Of a stretch of 64,000 bases of DNA, positions 48,768-60,769 are shown piece after piece. A program made the translations under genes and the position numbers. Position 1 is the stretch's first letter. The number at the start of each line of letters is the position of its first letter. Location of the stretch: positions 65,787,001-65,851,000 of the forward strand of contig OX419758.1 in assembly GCA_948567375.1 (NCBI GenBank), given 5' to 3'. Under the pieces are notes generated by a model. The model worked only from the letters and a program-made list of their open reading frames with translations, made no database searches and was not told where the DNA came from. Source of the stretch: Lunularia cruciata (lineage: Eukaryota; Streptophyta; Marchantiopsida; Lunulariales; Lunulariaceae).

Positions 48768-49110
48768 TATATATATGACTTATATAGAACTTTATCTCTT
48801 TGTCATGCAATTTAATTTGGAATATGTTTGCTTCTTTCTAATACACCTATTTATAAACTTATATGGCTTGTTTATAAATTTTTTAGAAGACTTAATCAAA
48901 AGGAAAATTATTTATAAATAATAATGCTTATATTTTATGTATTGATTTTGATATTAAAAGGAAAATTTTGCATACTTGATTGATTATAATAGCTTTCAAG
49001 CATCTTGACATTTAGAAAGAAGTAGCAGATTTTGAGTTGAGATTAGTTAGAATATAGATTGCAATAGAGTATTAGTAAAGTATGTGGAACTCTAAACTTT
49101 TTTATCACAT

Positions 49111-49476
49111 TGAAATACTTTGAGTACAAGAGAAATCTCCAAGAGAGAGAACACAAACTTCACACTCAATCCTCCAAAGGAGCACCTTCTCTTTATTATA
49201 CAGCAAAGAGGATCCCCTCGGGACGGGAGAAGGTGTATTTTTTTTACCCCAAGAGGGTGTCAAATGTTTTCATTTTTGAGGCCTAATTCATCCGTTTAGG
49301 CTTCCAAAATTGGCTTTGAAGTTTTCAATCTATTTTTGGCTTCTACCCTATTAGTAGAAGTACTCTTTTGGTGACACCTCTATCTTATCTCCCTAGCCCA
49401 TCATACAAAACATCCTTCTAGATGTTACCAAGTCAATTTTCACCTCTAGATAATATGTCTAACTATTGGTATTACA
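49111..49476 (-). repeat. gypsy-1 3' LTR, internally deleted
   Basis: 366 bp, begins tgaaatac and ends ggtattaca (plus strand). Compared with the 599-bp partner it lacks roughly 230 bp in the middle, replaced by a short gaggatcccctcgggacggg stretch. The polypurine tract aaaaggagtgaggtt (minus sense) lies at 49,477-49,491, where it should for second-strand priming. Confidence 0.85.
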
Positions 49477-49879
49477 AACCTCACTCCTTTTATGATGCAA
49501 CGTCCTTATTGCGAAGCGGTTGCTCAAAAGATTGAACTAACACCGGTGCATTGGTCAAGTTGGCTGTTGGCTCCCATGTTGCCTCATATAGTGGGTATCC
49601 TTTCCAATGTACAAGTTATTCCACACATGGATGGCGAGCACCACAGATGTGTTTCTAGAGAATGCGTTCAACTTCATATTCCTTTGTTTCATCAATGAAT
49701 GTTGGGCAAGGTCAACTTTCTTGGATGGAAGAAAAGGGGGGCAGTCAAGGTGCATATCTATGTAGTAAGGAAACATTCAAGACTGGATGGATCTTTATGT
49801 GTGGTGGTAGCTTGAGGTGGTAAGCCATTGCGTTGATTCAACAAAGAATGAAGAAAGGTCCAATAAAACAAAGTTTGAG

Positions 49880-51000
49880 CTTGTAAGGGCCAACTAATGT
49901 GAGGTTGGTGGTTGACACCTAGACTTGACCTCCATCATTGAACACCATGTGTTGGTGGTGTGCATTTACATATTGCTTTGGTCTATTTTAGGCAATCTGC
50001 AACTTGTGTTTGGTGTTCTCCACCCCTTGTTGGATTTTTGAAACAAAAGTGTTGACAACATCAACCTTGGTAGCCACCTGACTGACCTTCATCAAGCTCA
50101 AAGGTGTGAAAGGATGCTCACCGTACATGAGGAAGAATGGTGTGACCTATGTGGAGGCATTCATTGAATTGTTGTAAGCAAGTGCCACCAATGGGAGTAA
50201 GGTATCCCACCTCTCTTGCTCATCTAAGTTAAGCCTTGGAGCATGTCCTCAATAGTGTAATTTTCCCTCTCTATTTGTCCATTGGTATGTGGATGGTAAG
50301 CTGTGGACATGGATAATTTGGCTTTGAAGATACCAAAGAGTGTTCTCCAAAACAAACTAGTGAATTGAGTGCCTCTATCTATGATGAGCACTCAAGACAA
50401 GCCATGGTGAGAGAAAATTGCATCCAAGTACAATTGAGCTAGTTGCGAGGCAGTCATGTCCTTGGTGGTAGGACGTACATGAATCATTTTTTTGAATCAG
50501 TCAACAAAGACCACCATAGAGTCAAATCTTAAGGTGATCTTGGGTAATTCACAAACCAGATCCATGCTTACTTGTTCCCAATGTTGGGGAGGAGTAGAGA
50601 GGGGGGTTCAAGAAGTCCTATGGCAGCTTGATTAGAATCTTTATTTTGTTGATAGAGTAGGCAGCTCCAAATATATTCCATCACATTGTTGCTTATCTTG
50701 GGCCAATAATAATGGTGTTTGATTGCATCCAAGGTCTTGTCCATTCCAATGTGACTTGCAATGGCAGAATCATGACATTCTACTAGGATGGTGGTTTTTA
50801 GGTCCGTAGCATCTTAGATCCATAACTTACCATCATGAAAGATGAATCCTTGGATGATGCTTATGCCTTTGGATGATTGAGCACCTATGATTTGGGGATT
50901 AGTTTTTTAGCAACAAGAATCTTGGCCAAAATTTAAGGTTCATCTTGACTTCCACCACCAGATTGTTTGCCATGGACATCCAAGTGAATGCATCTAAAAG
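49880..51000 (-). pseudogene. gypsy-1 integrase region
   Basis: Minus-strand reading with stops: HHYYWPKI zinc-binding-region end (about 50,700), then LIIDRGTQFTSLFWRTLFG (about 50,355-50,410) and YHPHTNGQIERE (about 50,265-50,305). These are the standard integrase core blocks with the second Asp and the Glu retained. Inactive through stops. Confidence 0.75.
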
Positions 51001-52149
51001 TTACTTCTTGCCTTCCACATATATGATTGTCATGTTGAATTGTTGTCTCCACTCTACCCACTGAATCTATTGATGAGAAAGATATTTTTGTGTCTCTAAG
51101 TAGACTAGCAATGTTCCGTCTCTATCACAAATGCCTCTTGTGCTTCTAATGCTTGGTTGTAAGGACAATGGCCAACTCTTCTCATTTGATGGTGCAATAG
51201 TTGCATTTTGTTGATAACAACTTAGAAAGTGCAATTGGATGTCATCCATCCTACCATTCTTATTGTAGGACTACTCATATTGCAACTCTTGATGCATCTA
51301 TAGCCATCTTGATTGGATATTTTAGGTCATACTATTTCAAGATTGATGCATGTAATAATGCATCTTTCAACTCCTGAAATGCCAATTCTTGTGTGATTCT
51401 CTATATCCAATTCTTTCCCTTGCCCAATAGTGATGGTAGAGGTTGTGCAATCTTGGAGAAGTCCTTGACAAATTGATAATAAAACCCCATCAATCCCAAG
51501 AAACTCTTGAGTTGAGTTTGATCTTCTCGAGCACCCCATTTTTGAATGACCTCTATTTTATCTATTAGCACTTGGTTATCTTCTACACTTACTCTATGCC
51601 CTAGATAGTCTATTTCAAATTTGCCAAACTCACACTTTTAGATTTTGGCATATAATTGATTTTGTTGTAGAATCTAGAGGACTTCTCACAAATATTGCTC
51701 ATACTCTATCATCATCCTACTATAGGCTAAGATATCATCAAGGAAGATGATAAAAAATTTACCCAAGTTTGGATGAAATATGTCATTCATCAAACTCATG
51801 GAAGTGGCTGGAACATTGGTGAGGCCAAAAGACATCACCAATTACTCAAAGTGACCATACCTTATTCAAATGGCCATTTTTGTATGTCTTCCTTAGTAAT
51901 CTTGATTTGGCTGTAACCGCTCCGTAGATCAAGTTTGGTGAAATGCCTTACCCCATTGAGTTGATCCAACAAGTCATCCATGCAAGGTAATTGGTATTTG
52001 TTCTTCATTGTTTGTTGGTAGTCAATGCATATGCGCATTGTTCCGTCCTTCTTTTTCACAAACAATATAGGAACCCCATATGGTGATACGCTAAGTTGGA
52101 TAAACTCTTTTTGCAACATCTCCTCAATTTGAGCCTTACACTCCTCCAA
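51001..52149 (-). pseudogene. gypsy-1 reverse transcriptase and RNase H region
   Basis: The uninterrupted part 51,862-52,149 holds the RT start: [40 protein letters not shown] and [15 protein letters not shown] (catalytic Asp in LDLRSGY). Further on are [12 protein letters not shown] (about 51,740, catalytic DD), LGHRVSVEDNQVL and a LGLMGFYYQFVKDFS block (about 51,455-51,500), followed by degraded RNase H. Several stops between blocks. Confidence 0.82.
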
Positions 52150-52426
52150 CTCATGAGGTGATAGTCAATATGGGGCCTTACAAGGAGGTATATTTCCAAG
52201 AAGTATCTCAATTTTATGATCTACTCTCCTTTTTGGTAGTAAACCTATGGGTGATTCATCCTAAAAGACATCTTGAAACTCATTGACCACATCTTTCAAT
52301 CTTTTAGTAATTTGTCCATTGTGCTAGGCACTCTAGACTTCTCTCATTAGACCCATGAAACATCTATTTGTCTTACTAATAGATGTGGTTTCTATGACAT
52401 AGAAGAGGCAACTCTTGCCTTTGTGA

Positions 52427-52750
52427 TTATTCTTTAACCCCAAAGATCTTCCATTGACTAGTTTTCACTACTTTCTTTCTCCAATCTACCATGGGGTTGT
52501 AGTGCTCTATCCACAACATCCCTAAGATTACATCATAATGAGCTAATTGTATCACCCACCACTCAATGGCTTCTTGATACTTTCTTACAGAGAGTACTAC
52601 CTTTCCAGGTGATGATTCAATCCTCTCTATTTTACCATTAGGTAACTCTACTTTGTTATTTTCATTCTTCTCTAATTCCATCCCCAACCTTATTGCAACA
52701 AAGTGAGATAATAAATTCTCTATTGCCCCAAGATCTATCAACACTCTCAT
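52427..52750 (-). pseudogene. gypsy-1 aspartic protease region
   Basis: The open stretch reads VLIDLGAIENLLSHFVAIRL, then WVIQLAHYDVILGMLWIEHY. Retropepsins of this family have D(S/T)GA, but here it is DLGA, and the typical GMDWL is GMLWI, so catalysis would be impaired even if expressed. Confidence 0.8.
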
Positions 52751-53299
52751 CGGATTGCCTTCTAAGACTCCATTTAAGACAATTAATTGTGCATTTATCT
52801 TCCTTTACCTTTGCACCCTTGTCCTCTTCCTTTCTCCACTTATATTCTTCTTCACCAAGCTAGCAAGGCCGTGAAATATATTTACTAGAGATCTTTGTTT
52901 TTTTATGTGATTCAAGCATCCTCCTCTTCAATTTGTCTCTCCATGTGGTTCAAAGGTCTCTTGTATGGAGGTTGAGGGAGGCCTCTAAGATGATGAGCAT
53001 GGAAATTGATGGCTGTGTGCCCAACTCAGCCATAATTGTAGCAACATCATTGTTCTTCTTGAGCCCCTTCTCCTTGTAGAACTATTTCTCTTCTTTCTTT
53101 GATTTGTCTCTATTGTCCTTGGAGGTGTCTTACTCCTTGGTCTCAGAATGTAATGTTGCCAAATTCCATATGAATTGGTCCACCAAAATGGTATGTCTCA
53201 ACCCAATAGTTGTGCATTGGTGATTATTGCTTCACCTCCTCCAAGTGTTTCTACTATTCTTTGAGCACAAGCAATGGCTTCAAACATAGTGCAAGGATT

Positions 53300-53720
53300 T
53301 TGTACCATTACTTCTTGACAAATCTAATTTTTTAATCCCCTTTTGAAATTTTCAAGAGCATTGGTTGGACTCATATTGGTTATCACAACCTATAGATCAA
53401 GAAATGCCTCCATGTATTCTTGTATGTTATTCTTTTACTTCAACCCCTAGAGTCTGGTTTGGGCCATTTACACAAAATCCATAGATTGGAAAATTCTTGA
53501 GCAGCACTTCTTGCATAGCTGTCCAAGTGACCTCTCTTTCTTCTACCAGCAATGATTGTTCCCAAGCATCGTACCATGTGAGGGCTTTATCGATCAAGTA
53601 CTCAAACGCAAACACACCTATAAAATGATCATTGATCTCAATTATGAACAATCAAAGGCATGGATTCATTCTTGAAATCCAATTTTCCATGACTCCCATG
53701 GAACTTTCTCCCTTGTAAGG
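53300..53720 (-). pseudogene. gypsy-1 gag fragment
   Basis: The open stretch 53,427-53,651 contains FAFEYLIDKALTWYDAWEQ and TAMQEVLLKNF, resembling the retrotransposon gag capsid pattern (AxxWWxxxxxxxxxxxW..F...L...F). A Cys-rich nucleocapsid knuckle is not clearly preserved further on (about 53,040). Confidence 0.6.
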
Positions 53721-54569
53721 TTCAATGTTGCATGTCCTTTACATTTGTAGTAACAATGTGGCTTGGTTGTTGATTGGGATTGGTGTCCTTAGAATGAGTA
53801 ACTCTCTAGGAACTTTGATCATTGGTGTTGGGTGTTGGGATGGCTCCCTTTCTTACATTACTTGATCATTCTTGATGGTACATAATTGATTTTTCAATTC
53901 TTTCATGTTCATTTGATCTCTCAAAACTTGTTCAACATCCCCAACATTCTTTGCATCAACATTCTTTGCATCCAGATTCCTACACATAGCCAATGTTCCA
54001 TTGGTATTTCCTACTTCAATAGAGGGATAATATGATCACTCGGGGGGGAGCATGAACTATTGGAATTACCATTGGGACCTTAGAGGCTATCACTTGTTGA
54101 TAATATTCCTGACCAAAATTGCGGATTACAAAATCCCTAAAAATTACTTTCTATCTAACCACATAATAGATTTCTACTTGCATGTTAAAAGGGTTAAGAA
54201 TTGGTGCATTCAAATCTATAATATCATAACAAAATGTAGATTTTCAAGTCCCACTCTTTGTCATACACCACCATGGGTAAGATCACCGGGTTTGGGAAAA
54301 TTATCACTCTGTCCATGAATTTTGCTCCAAAATGATAAACAAGAGACACTCTCATTTGCTCACACTAAATGTACATAATCTTGATTGAAATGGATTCAAT
54401 AATGGAAAGCTAGGTGTAGAGAACTATCCTCCATGTGCCTCCATCCCATCCTCTCTCTAAGACACCCTCAAGTCTAACAATTGTATTATGTTTTCTCCCC
54501 TCAAAATTACTCAATTTTAGTAGCTTATGTTCTTCTAAGAGGGGTGATCCACTCTCTTGGATAAAAACA

Positions 54570-54584
54570 CCTACTCTAATACTA
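54570..54584 (-). other. gypsy-1 primer binding site
   Basis: TAGTATTAGAGTAGG, one base inside the 5' LTR, matches the initiator-Met tRNA primer site TGGTATCAGAGCAGG at 12 of 15 positions. All three differences are C-to-T or G-to-A changes, as expected for decay of methylated DNA. Confidence 0.75.
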
Positions 54585-54585
54585 T

Positions 54586-55184
54586 TATAGTATTTCAAGG
54601 ACAAGAGAACTCTCCAAGAGAGATACAAGAGAGAGAACATAAACTTCACACTCAATGCTCCAATGCCCCAAAGGAGCACCTTCTCTTTATTATATAGCAA
54701 AGAGTATCCTCTCAAAGGAAGCTCCATCCTTGGATCAAATACAAGGATTGGTGACATGTCAGTGAGCTGCACCCTCAGATTAGTTGCTTGGATTGGTGAA
54801 GTGTCGGTCCTTGGCCTAGCTAGTTGGTGAACTAGATTTGAATAGATAGAATCTTCAAGGAATCTTCTTGTAAAAAGTTCAAAATCACATGGGTGAGGTA
54901 CCATTGGAAAGCTCTGATGAGACAAACCATGGAATGGAGAAAGAAAGCTTTTTTTCTTGAATGAAGTTAGGAAACTTTTCATTTTGAAGCCTAATTCATC
55001 CATTTAGGCCTCCAAAAATGGCTTTGAAGTTTTCAATCTATTTTCGGCTTCTGCACTATTAGTAGAAATACTCTTTTGGTGACACCTCAATTTGATCTAC
55101 CTAACAAATCATACAAAACATCCTTCTAGATGTTACCAAGTCAATTTTCACCTCTAGATAATATGTCTAACTATTGGTATTACA
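54586..55184 (-). repeat. gypsy-1 5' LTR
   Basis: 599 bp. On the minus strand it starts TGTAATACC and ends near GAAATACTATA, where the terminal CA has mutated. A candidate TATA box, TATATAATAAAGAG (minus sense, around 54,685-54,700), is conserved in the solo LTR and partly in the 3' LTR. Confidence 0.85.
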
Positions 55185-56604
55185 GACATTGTTCTTGTGA
55201 CTAATTGCACCATGAATCTATTATGAATAATTTGGAGAAGAAGAAAAAGTTAATACTCAAAATTATAGAGAATAAGTGGTTGCAATGCACACTTGGAGAT
55301 AAATTCATGTTTATTGATTGAACTTAAGTTCTATAATTGCTGGAAGAAAAAATCAATAAATATAGGCATTTAGTTTTTTAATTAAGTATTTGACTTAGAG
55401 AAATATATGAAGAATTTCCATGAGTTAGAAAAATCAACATGTTACTCAAGTTAAATCCATGATTTCCCAAAATAAAATTATAATGAAGCAAGTGTTTGAG
55501 TTAATTTGGTATTAATTAATAATGATATTTTTATTATCAATGTGTGAAATCCATTTATGATTTAGAATTTAAATTAAAATATATCAAATATGCAACCAAG
55601 GAAAAACTCTCAAGAGTCAAAAGTTTAAACATTAGAGGAAAAAGTAAATCACTCATTGTTATAGAGTATGATGTCAAACTAAGCAAAAATATATAGTAAG
55701 AATATTACACATAAGTTTATACTTAATCAAAAGTAGAACACTTGTTATTATACTCTAATAAACAAATTTATTATTCAAGATAGTTGTTGGATGATTATTG
55801 ATTGCTTGAAAATGGATGAGTACATAATTTAGCAACAAAGGCATATCTAAAATAATTTCTAAATGATTATGGAATGCATAAAAGGAAGGAATCAAATTTT
55901 TCTTGTTTTCTTGACATAAAGAATGTTAATAGTTTTTAACATACCAATATAATATAAAGGAAAGATAAATGAGATATTTGATTTAATCATGTGCTAAATA
56001 TCATTCTAGACTTTTAAGTAGCTTAGCTTTGATATTTTGTTATCATTAAGATTAGAAGGATTCAATATAAGATTTTCTTTGATAATATGAAAATATGTTT
56101 CTCAACTACATTACTTAGAGAAAAATGTATAGGAGGGTTGTGATATAAGATTTTCTTTTACTAAGACAAATATAAATTTGAATATGTAGAGGCAAAAATA
56201 TAAATATCAATGCAAAGCATCTTTTATATTTGCATATTAGACAAAGAAAAGCATTTTACATACTTATGTCTGTCACATAATCATGCTTTGAGTAAAAAAT
56301 AAACATTTCAATCACATAAATAATTTCTAGTACCTAAGTTATGTCTAAGAAAAGAAGACAAAATGAAGCAATAAAATTGTTATATGCTTAATCTTGTGTA
56401 AATCCAAGGATTATATAGGTATTGTAATATATATAATATCACATATATTTTTCTGCAGCCTTTGAAGGAGCATGTCTATAAGATAAATTATATTTCTCAA
56501 AAATCTATATTTATTATATTTTAATTAAAATTATATAAACTGGATTTTTAATGAATAGAGTGGGATTATTATTATATATACATATCTAATACATAGAATG
56601 GAAA

Positions 56605-56606
<2 letters not shown>

Positions 56607-56657
<51 letters not shown>
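56607..56657. repeat. AT microsatellite
   Basis: About 51 bp of pure TA repeats followed by ttta units, inside AT-rich family copy 2. The corresponding place in copy 1 (about 24,225) lacks the long tract, so it expanded after the copies separated. Confidence 0.92.
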
Positions 56658-56661
<4 letters not shown>

Positions 56662-57664
56662 TTATTTATTTGAATGCAAAGTACATATCTTGATATCATT
56701 CATGGGAAAATGATGGATTTAGATCATAAGACATATTTAAAGGAGTAAAATCTGCTAAGACAAAATAATTAGTAGTTAGAAGAGTGCAAAATGTGAAAGG
56801 AGGTATAATAAAATACATAACAAGTCAAAATGAATTCTAAAAATAGATTTTAAATTACATTTCTACTTTTAAGTCACATAAAATATTGATTGATAGTGGA
56901 ATTTTTGAGAGAGTGAAAAGAAAAGAAAGATTGTTATTAAGAAAATATGGTTATGTTCAAAAATTGATAAATTGATTTGCCTTAAATGCATCAAAACTAT
57001 CAAGGACTATAGTTTGGATGCACAAGCATAATGAAATAAAGGAGTGAGAAGTAGATAACAAATAAAGCTCTCTCTATATTTATTAGGAAGTCACATCTTA
57101 ACAACTCTTCTCAATATGTTAAGTGAATAAATTATATAAGAACATGCATAGTTTGCAAGTGTGAAGGCTATATCTTGAATCAACAAACTCCAAGTGTAAT
57201 AGCAAGTTCTATAGTTTGAGAAATATGTCTTATAATATAAATATTTATTTAAAGAAGATTAGCATCTAGACAACTTTATCTATAATTTATTATATATGAA
57301 ATTAATTATTTGTAAAAATAGAGGTAATATTTTATTATGCAACAAATTTTTTGTATTTTAATTACCGTCTGATGTATCTAATATAGAATCTAAAGAGCAT
57401 GATACAAAAAAGTTGATTTTTTTAATGTAAACTATAATTTAGTAACTCTTTGTATCAATCAATGATGATGAAAAATTTCTAATTTATTAGTTGCATATTT
57501 TATAAGTTCTATTTATTTGAAGGTGTGTGATTCATCTTTTAATGTTATTTCTTACCATATATATAATATAAAGGTTTTTAGATTGATTTCTTCATAACGG
57601 GACATTGAAATGGAATTAAGTATTTCATAAATCACCAATGATCCAAAATTAATAAATTTCCATG

Positions 57665-58166
57665 TGTAACAATATGGAGTTTATTGACTAGTTAGTCAAG
57701 GCTAACGAAGTAGCAAATATATCACATTAGCCTACAAAATTTTAGAAGTATCAAGGAAGCTACATGGTACTTTCCATATATTGGGTAATGTGCATACCAA
57801 GTGGTGACTTCTAGGAAGAAAGTTCTTGGGAGCCTTCTTTGCTAGCTTAGCTTGCACCCCAAGTAGATAGCTTCTAGAAAGAAGCTTCTTGGAAACCTTC
57901 CAACTAGCGTAGTTTGTATGCCAAGTAAACAATTTCTAGAAAGAAACTTCTTGAGAAGCTTCTCGGTTAACTTGGCTTGCACTTCAAGAAAATAACTTCA
58001 AGAAGCTTCTTGAGAAGCTTCGCGAGAGCCTTGAATGCTCCTTATAAATACCAAAACCTAAACTCATGCTAGACATTTGGATTTTTCCTCATTCAAGAGT
58101 TCCAATGTGATTTTTCACTTTGATTTTCAGTTCTCCTATTTCTCTCCTTGATCTTGGTCTTTTACA
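57665..58166 (+). repeat. gypsy-2 5' LTR with HSE-like motif and TATA box
   Basis: 502 bp from TGTAAC to TTTACA; the short ends are inverted (TGTAA/TTACA). The U3-like part is filled with aagcttct/agaagcttct repeats and a gctagcttagcttgca phrase. A perfect TTCnnGAAnnTTC heat-shock-type element is at 57,997-58,009, and TATAAATA follows at 58,043-58,050. The primer-site-like ttctatcaaagtaag (11 of 15 to initiator-Met) is at 58,168. The left edge coincides with the break in AT-rich copy 2. Confidence 0.8.
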
Positions 58167-58429
58167 TTTCTATCAAAGTAAGAATGGGATGGATGGAATT
58201 TATGGACCACCAAATCCATTTCCACCAAACCATTGGGATTTTTATGTCCATGTACTACCCAAACATCATTTTACTCAATTTAGCATCTCACTCTTTGAGC
58301 AAAATTTGCTAAATGCGATCACCTTGTTGGGTGAACCTTTGGTATTTCAATTGTAACTTATGGAGAATGGTGGACGTGTTGCATCTACATGTTAACTTAG
58401 ATTAAATATATGTAGTTTGATAGAATAGT

Positions 58430-59330
58430 AGTCTTGATGGCAATAACTGAGGTTATCATTGCCATGCAACAACAAATTGATCACCTTACTTGAGTGTCGG
58501 AAGAATGAGACCATCAACAATAAGAGCATGTAGAGAGAGCACCACTTAGAGAAGGGGAAGGGAAAAATCCAATTTCCAAAGCCCAAGGTATTTGAATGCA
58601 AGAATCTCTCAAGTGTATTGGAGAATTTGTGTTTGATTGTGAAGGTTATTTTGAAGCTTCAAATCTTCAAAGATGAACAAAAATAGATTCTCTTAGCTTC
58701 TAGCCAATTGGATGGAGTAGCAAAGGTATGGTAATGGTTCCAAGTAGGGCAAGCTAAATGGCAATTGTTGCACCAATTGTGATGTGTTTAGAATTCAAGA
58801 ATGTAATAATTGGTCAATTCCAAGCTATAAATGTCACACAAGCTACACTAGATAGGTTAGTAGAATTAAAGCAGATTTGCTCTAGAAGAAGTTGCATCAT
58901 GCAATTCAAAAACATCATGCAATTCCAAAACATCATCACATAAATTCTAGATATATCGGAAAGTGAAGATTTGGATCAATTTGTGAAGGCTTGAAGTCAC
59001 AAACCAAACTAGAAGTAATTATGCAAGACCCAAAACACTTAGAGGAAGCCATGCATTTGGCTGAATGCTTTGATTCCTTGGTTGTAACAACTTGGTCTTG
59101 ACTTTCATAAAACCTACAAATATATTGCACAAAGGTAGAGGAGTTGGCACCAATGGAGATTGATGCTATCAAACAGAGACTACTTGGCTATACATAGAGA
59201 AAGATTGTAATAAAATAATGGTTAATTTTTTATCACCAAATTGGATATCATATGTTGAGTGTCTATTCAAGAATGGATTGTGAGCCGGCCTGTCTCTCAC
59301 TTAGGATGAACCTCTGATGGCTATTATGGT
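58430..59330 (+). pseudogene. gypsy-2 gag region
   Basis: A broken frame with ILLASSQLDGVAKVW (about 58,690), typical of chromovirus gag, and later a YVECLFKNGL phrase and AGLSLT-DEPLMAIMVAHH (about 59,285-59,340). Stops are frequent. Near 58,900-58,935 a 14-bp phrase (catcatgcaattc) is duplicated. Confidence 0.6.
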
Positions 59331-59334
59331 AGCG

Positions 59335-59970
59335 CACCATGGACTAAGAAGGCAAGGAACCCCAACTCCATCATACTCCTCCAAGGCTAACACTCCAAGA
59401 CTCAAGACATTGCTCACTAGAGAACTCAATGAGAGAGAGATAGTTGCAAATGAAAGGATGATGAGTACCTCCTCACCCCTTGTTTATATACTTGTGAAAT
59501 AGTTACGTACCAAAGTTACTAATTACCATAGTAACACAAGTTACTAGACTAAAAGTCAAGTAAAGTCAAAAAGTAGAAAGGAATATCCATTCACATGGGC
59601 ATATTCCCCTAAGCATGTGATCTTATCTTGACCCAACCACTAAGTCAAGGATTCCTTCACATGGGCTATCCTTGGACTAAAGAAGAATCCAAAACAAAAA
59701 GGCTTGCGGGCCCAAGAGTTCTCAACTCTTTCCTCAAAGCCAAACACTTAGGAATAATACCAAGTCAACACACTAAAATCCAAAATAGTGGTGCTCATCT
59801 TTTCTACTTCCTCTAAAGTAAGGTCCCATCTATCTTAGCTATGACTAACTTTAGCTAACCATGACTAATATAGAATCATCATTTATCTCTATATAAATAA
59901 TATCTCTTAAGTACTTGTAATACCAAGCTAACTATCACAATACCACACACATGCACAAATGGGTGTTACA
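59335..59970. mobile_element. Non-coding insertion within gypsy-2, possibly a solo LTR
   Basis: Between gag and protease about 640 bp bears no relation to the polyprotein and ends in gtgttaca, an LTR-like end. I cannot find a matching start or a convincing target-site duplication, so boundaries and class are open. Repeated taactttagctaaccatgact-like phrases lie at 59,835-59,870. Confidence 0.4.
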
Positions 59971-60123
59971 AGATGACCTTGACAAATTGCCCAAATGGAA
60001 TTTTTTGAGTAGAATGGTGAGGGAAAAAAGGAACCCCAAAGGAGATTTCAAGCCATCTATTGGGAACTTGATTAGTTCTAATGAGAAGGCTTGGCCCATG
60101 CAAGTTTGCTTCACTTATAAGGT

Positions 60124-60654
60124 ATGATATTTGATCATGGTTGTAAGATTTTATTAGATTTTGGAAGTTCAAAGAATTGCATGTCCATGCATTCAGTAAA
60201 GGAATTGAGTATTCCTATAAAGCAAGTAATTGGAAGTAGATTTATGATGGTGGATGGTAGAAAGTGTTCTGCATTTTGTACTTCACATCTTGTTATATTC
60301 AATATTGGGAAGGAGTATGTAGGATGTTTGAGGTTTGTAGTGGAACCTCTATATTATGATGCCATTTTAGGTTTGCCTTGGCTTGAACATCAAAAAGTTC
60401 AATTTAATTGGACCCAACAACAAATTCAAGAAAAATGCCAAGGTAGGAATTTCCAATTAGGTTGTATGGTAACTTTGAGTAAGATACCTAAGAATAATCA
60501 ATCCCAAGATAAGAAGTTTTTTAGGAAAGTAGCCATAGAGCAAGCTTTGAAGGAAAATAAATCCCAAGATGTGAAGTTTGTCAATAAAGCAATCATAGAG
60601 CAAGCTTTGGAGGAAGATAAAGTCTTCCTCCTCAGCTTTTTGTGGTGTAGATAA
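60124..60654 (+). pseudogene. gypsy-2 aspartic protease region
   Basis: A 177-codon open stretch with ILLDFGSSKNCMSMHSVKEL and YYDAILGLPWLEHQKVQFNW, the retropepsin blocks with DSG altered to DFG. A 54-bp tandem repeat follows: a KFxxKxxIEQALxExKxQD unit occurs twice (about 60,515-60,620). Confidence 0.75.
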
Positions 60655-60769
60655 AGCTTATGCACATGGAGAATCTGAGGAGGGCCAAAAGCCACATCAA
60701 GCAATGGTTGATTAAATAGTTTAGGAGATTATATGTATTTCTAGATGATCTAGCAAAGGGATTATCCTC

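Larger units (their letters stand above)
49111..55184 (-). mobile_element. Ty3/gypsy chromovirus, gypsy-1 (degraded, complete structure)
   Basis: Full element in minus orientation: 5' LTR 54,586-55,184, primer site, gag, protease, RT, RNase H, integrase, polypurine tract, 3' LTR 49,111-49,476. Flanking pentamers cacat and gacat are a target-site duplication with one change. The related uninterrupted site at about 25,665-25,690 (inverted) confirms the insertion point. The order protease-RT-RNase H-integrase identifies Ty3/gypsy. Numerous stops break every domain. No chromodomain was seen after the integrase. A solo LTR of the same family is at 16,650. Confidence 0.88.
48768..57664 (+). repeat. 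AT-rich repeat family, copy 2, split by gypsy-1
   Basis: 48,768-49,110 and 55,185-57,664 together are the inverted counterpart of 23,577-26,036. The start gacttatatagaac follows an AT tract and recurs at 11,060. Homology ends exactly at the tgtaac start of the gypsy-2 LTR at 57,665, so this copy was hit by two retroelements. Non-coding in all frames. Confidence 0.7.
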
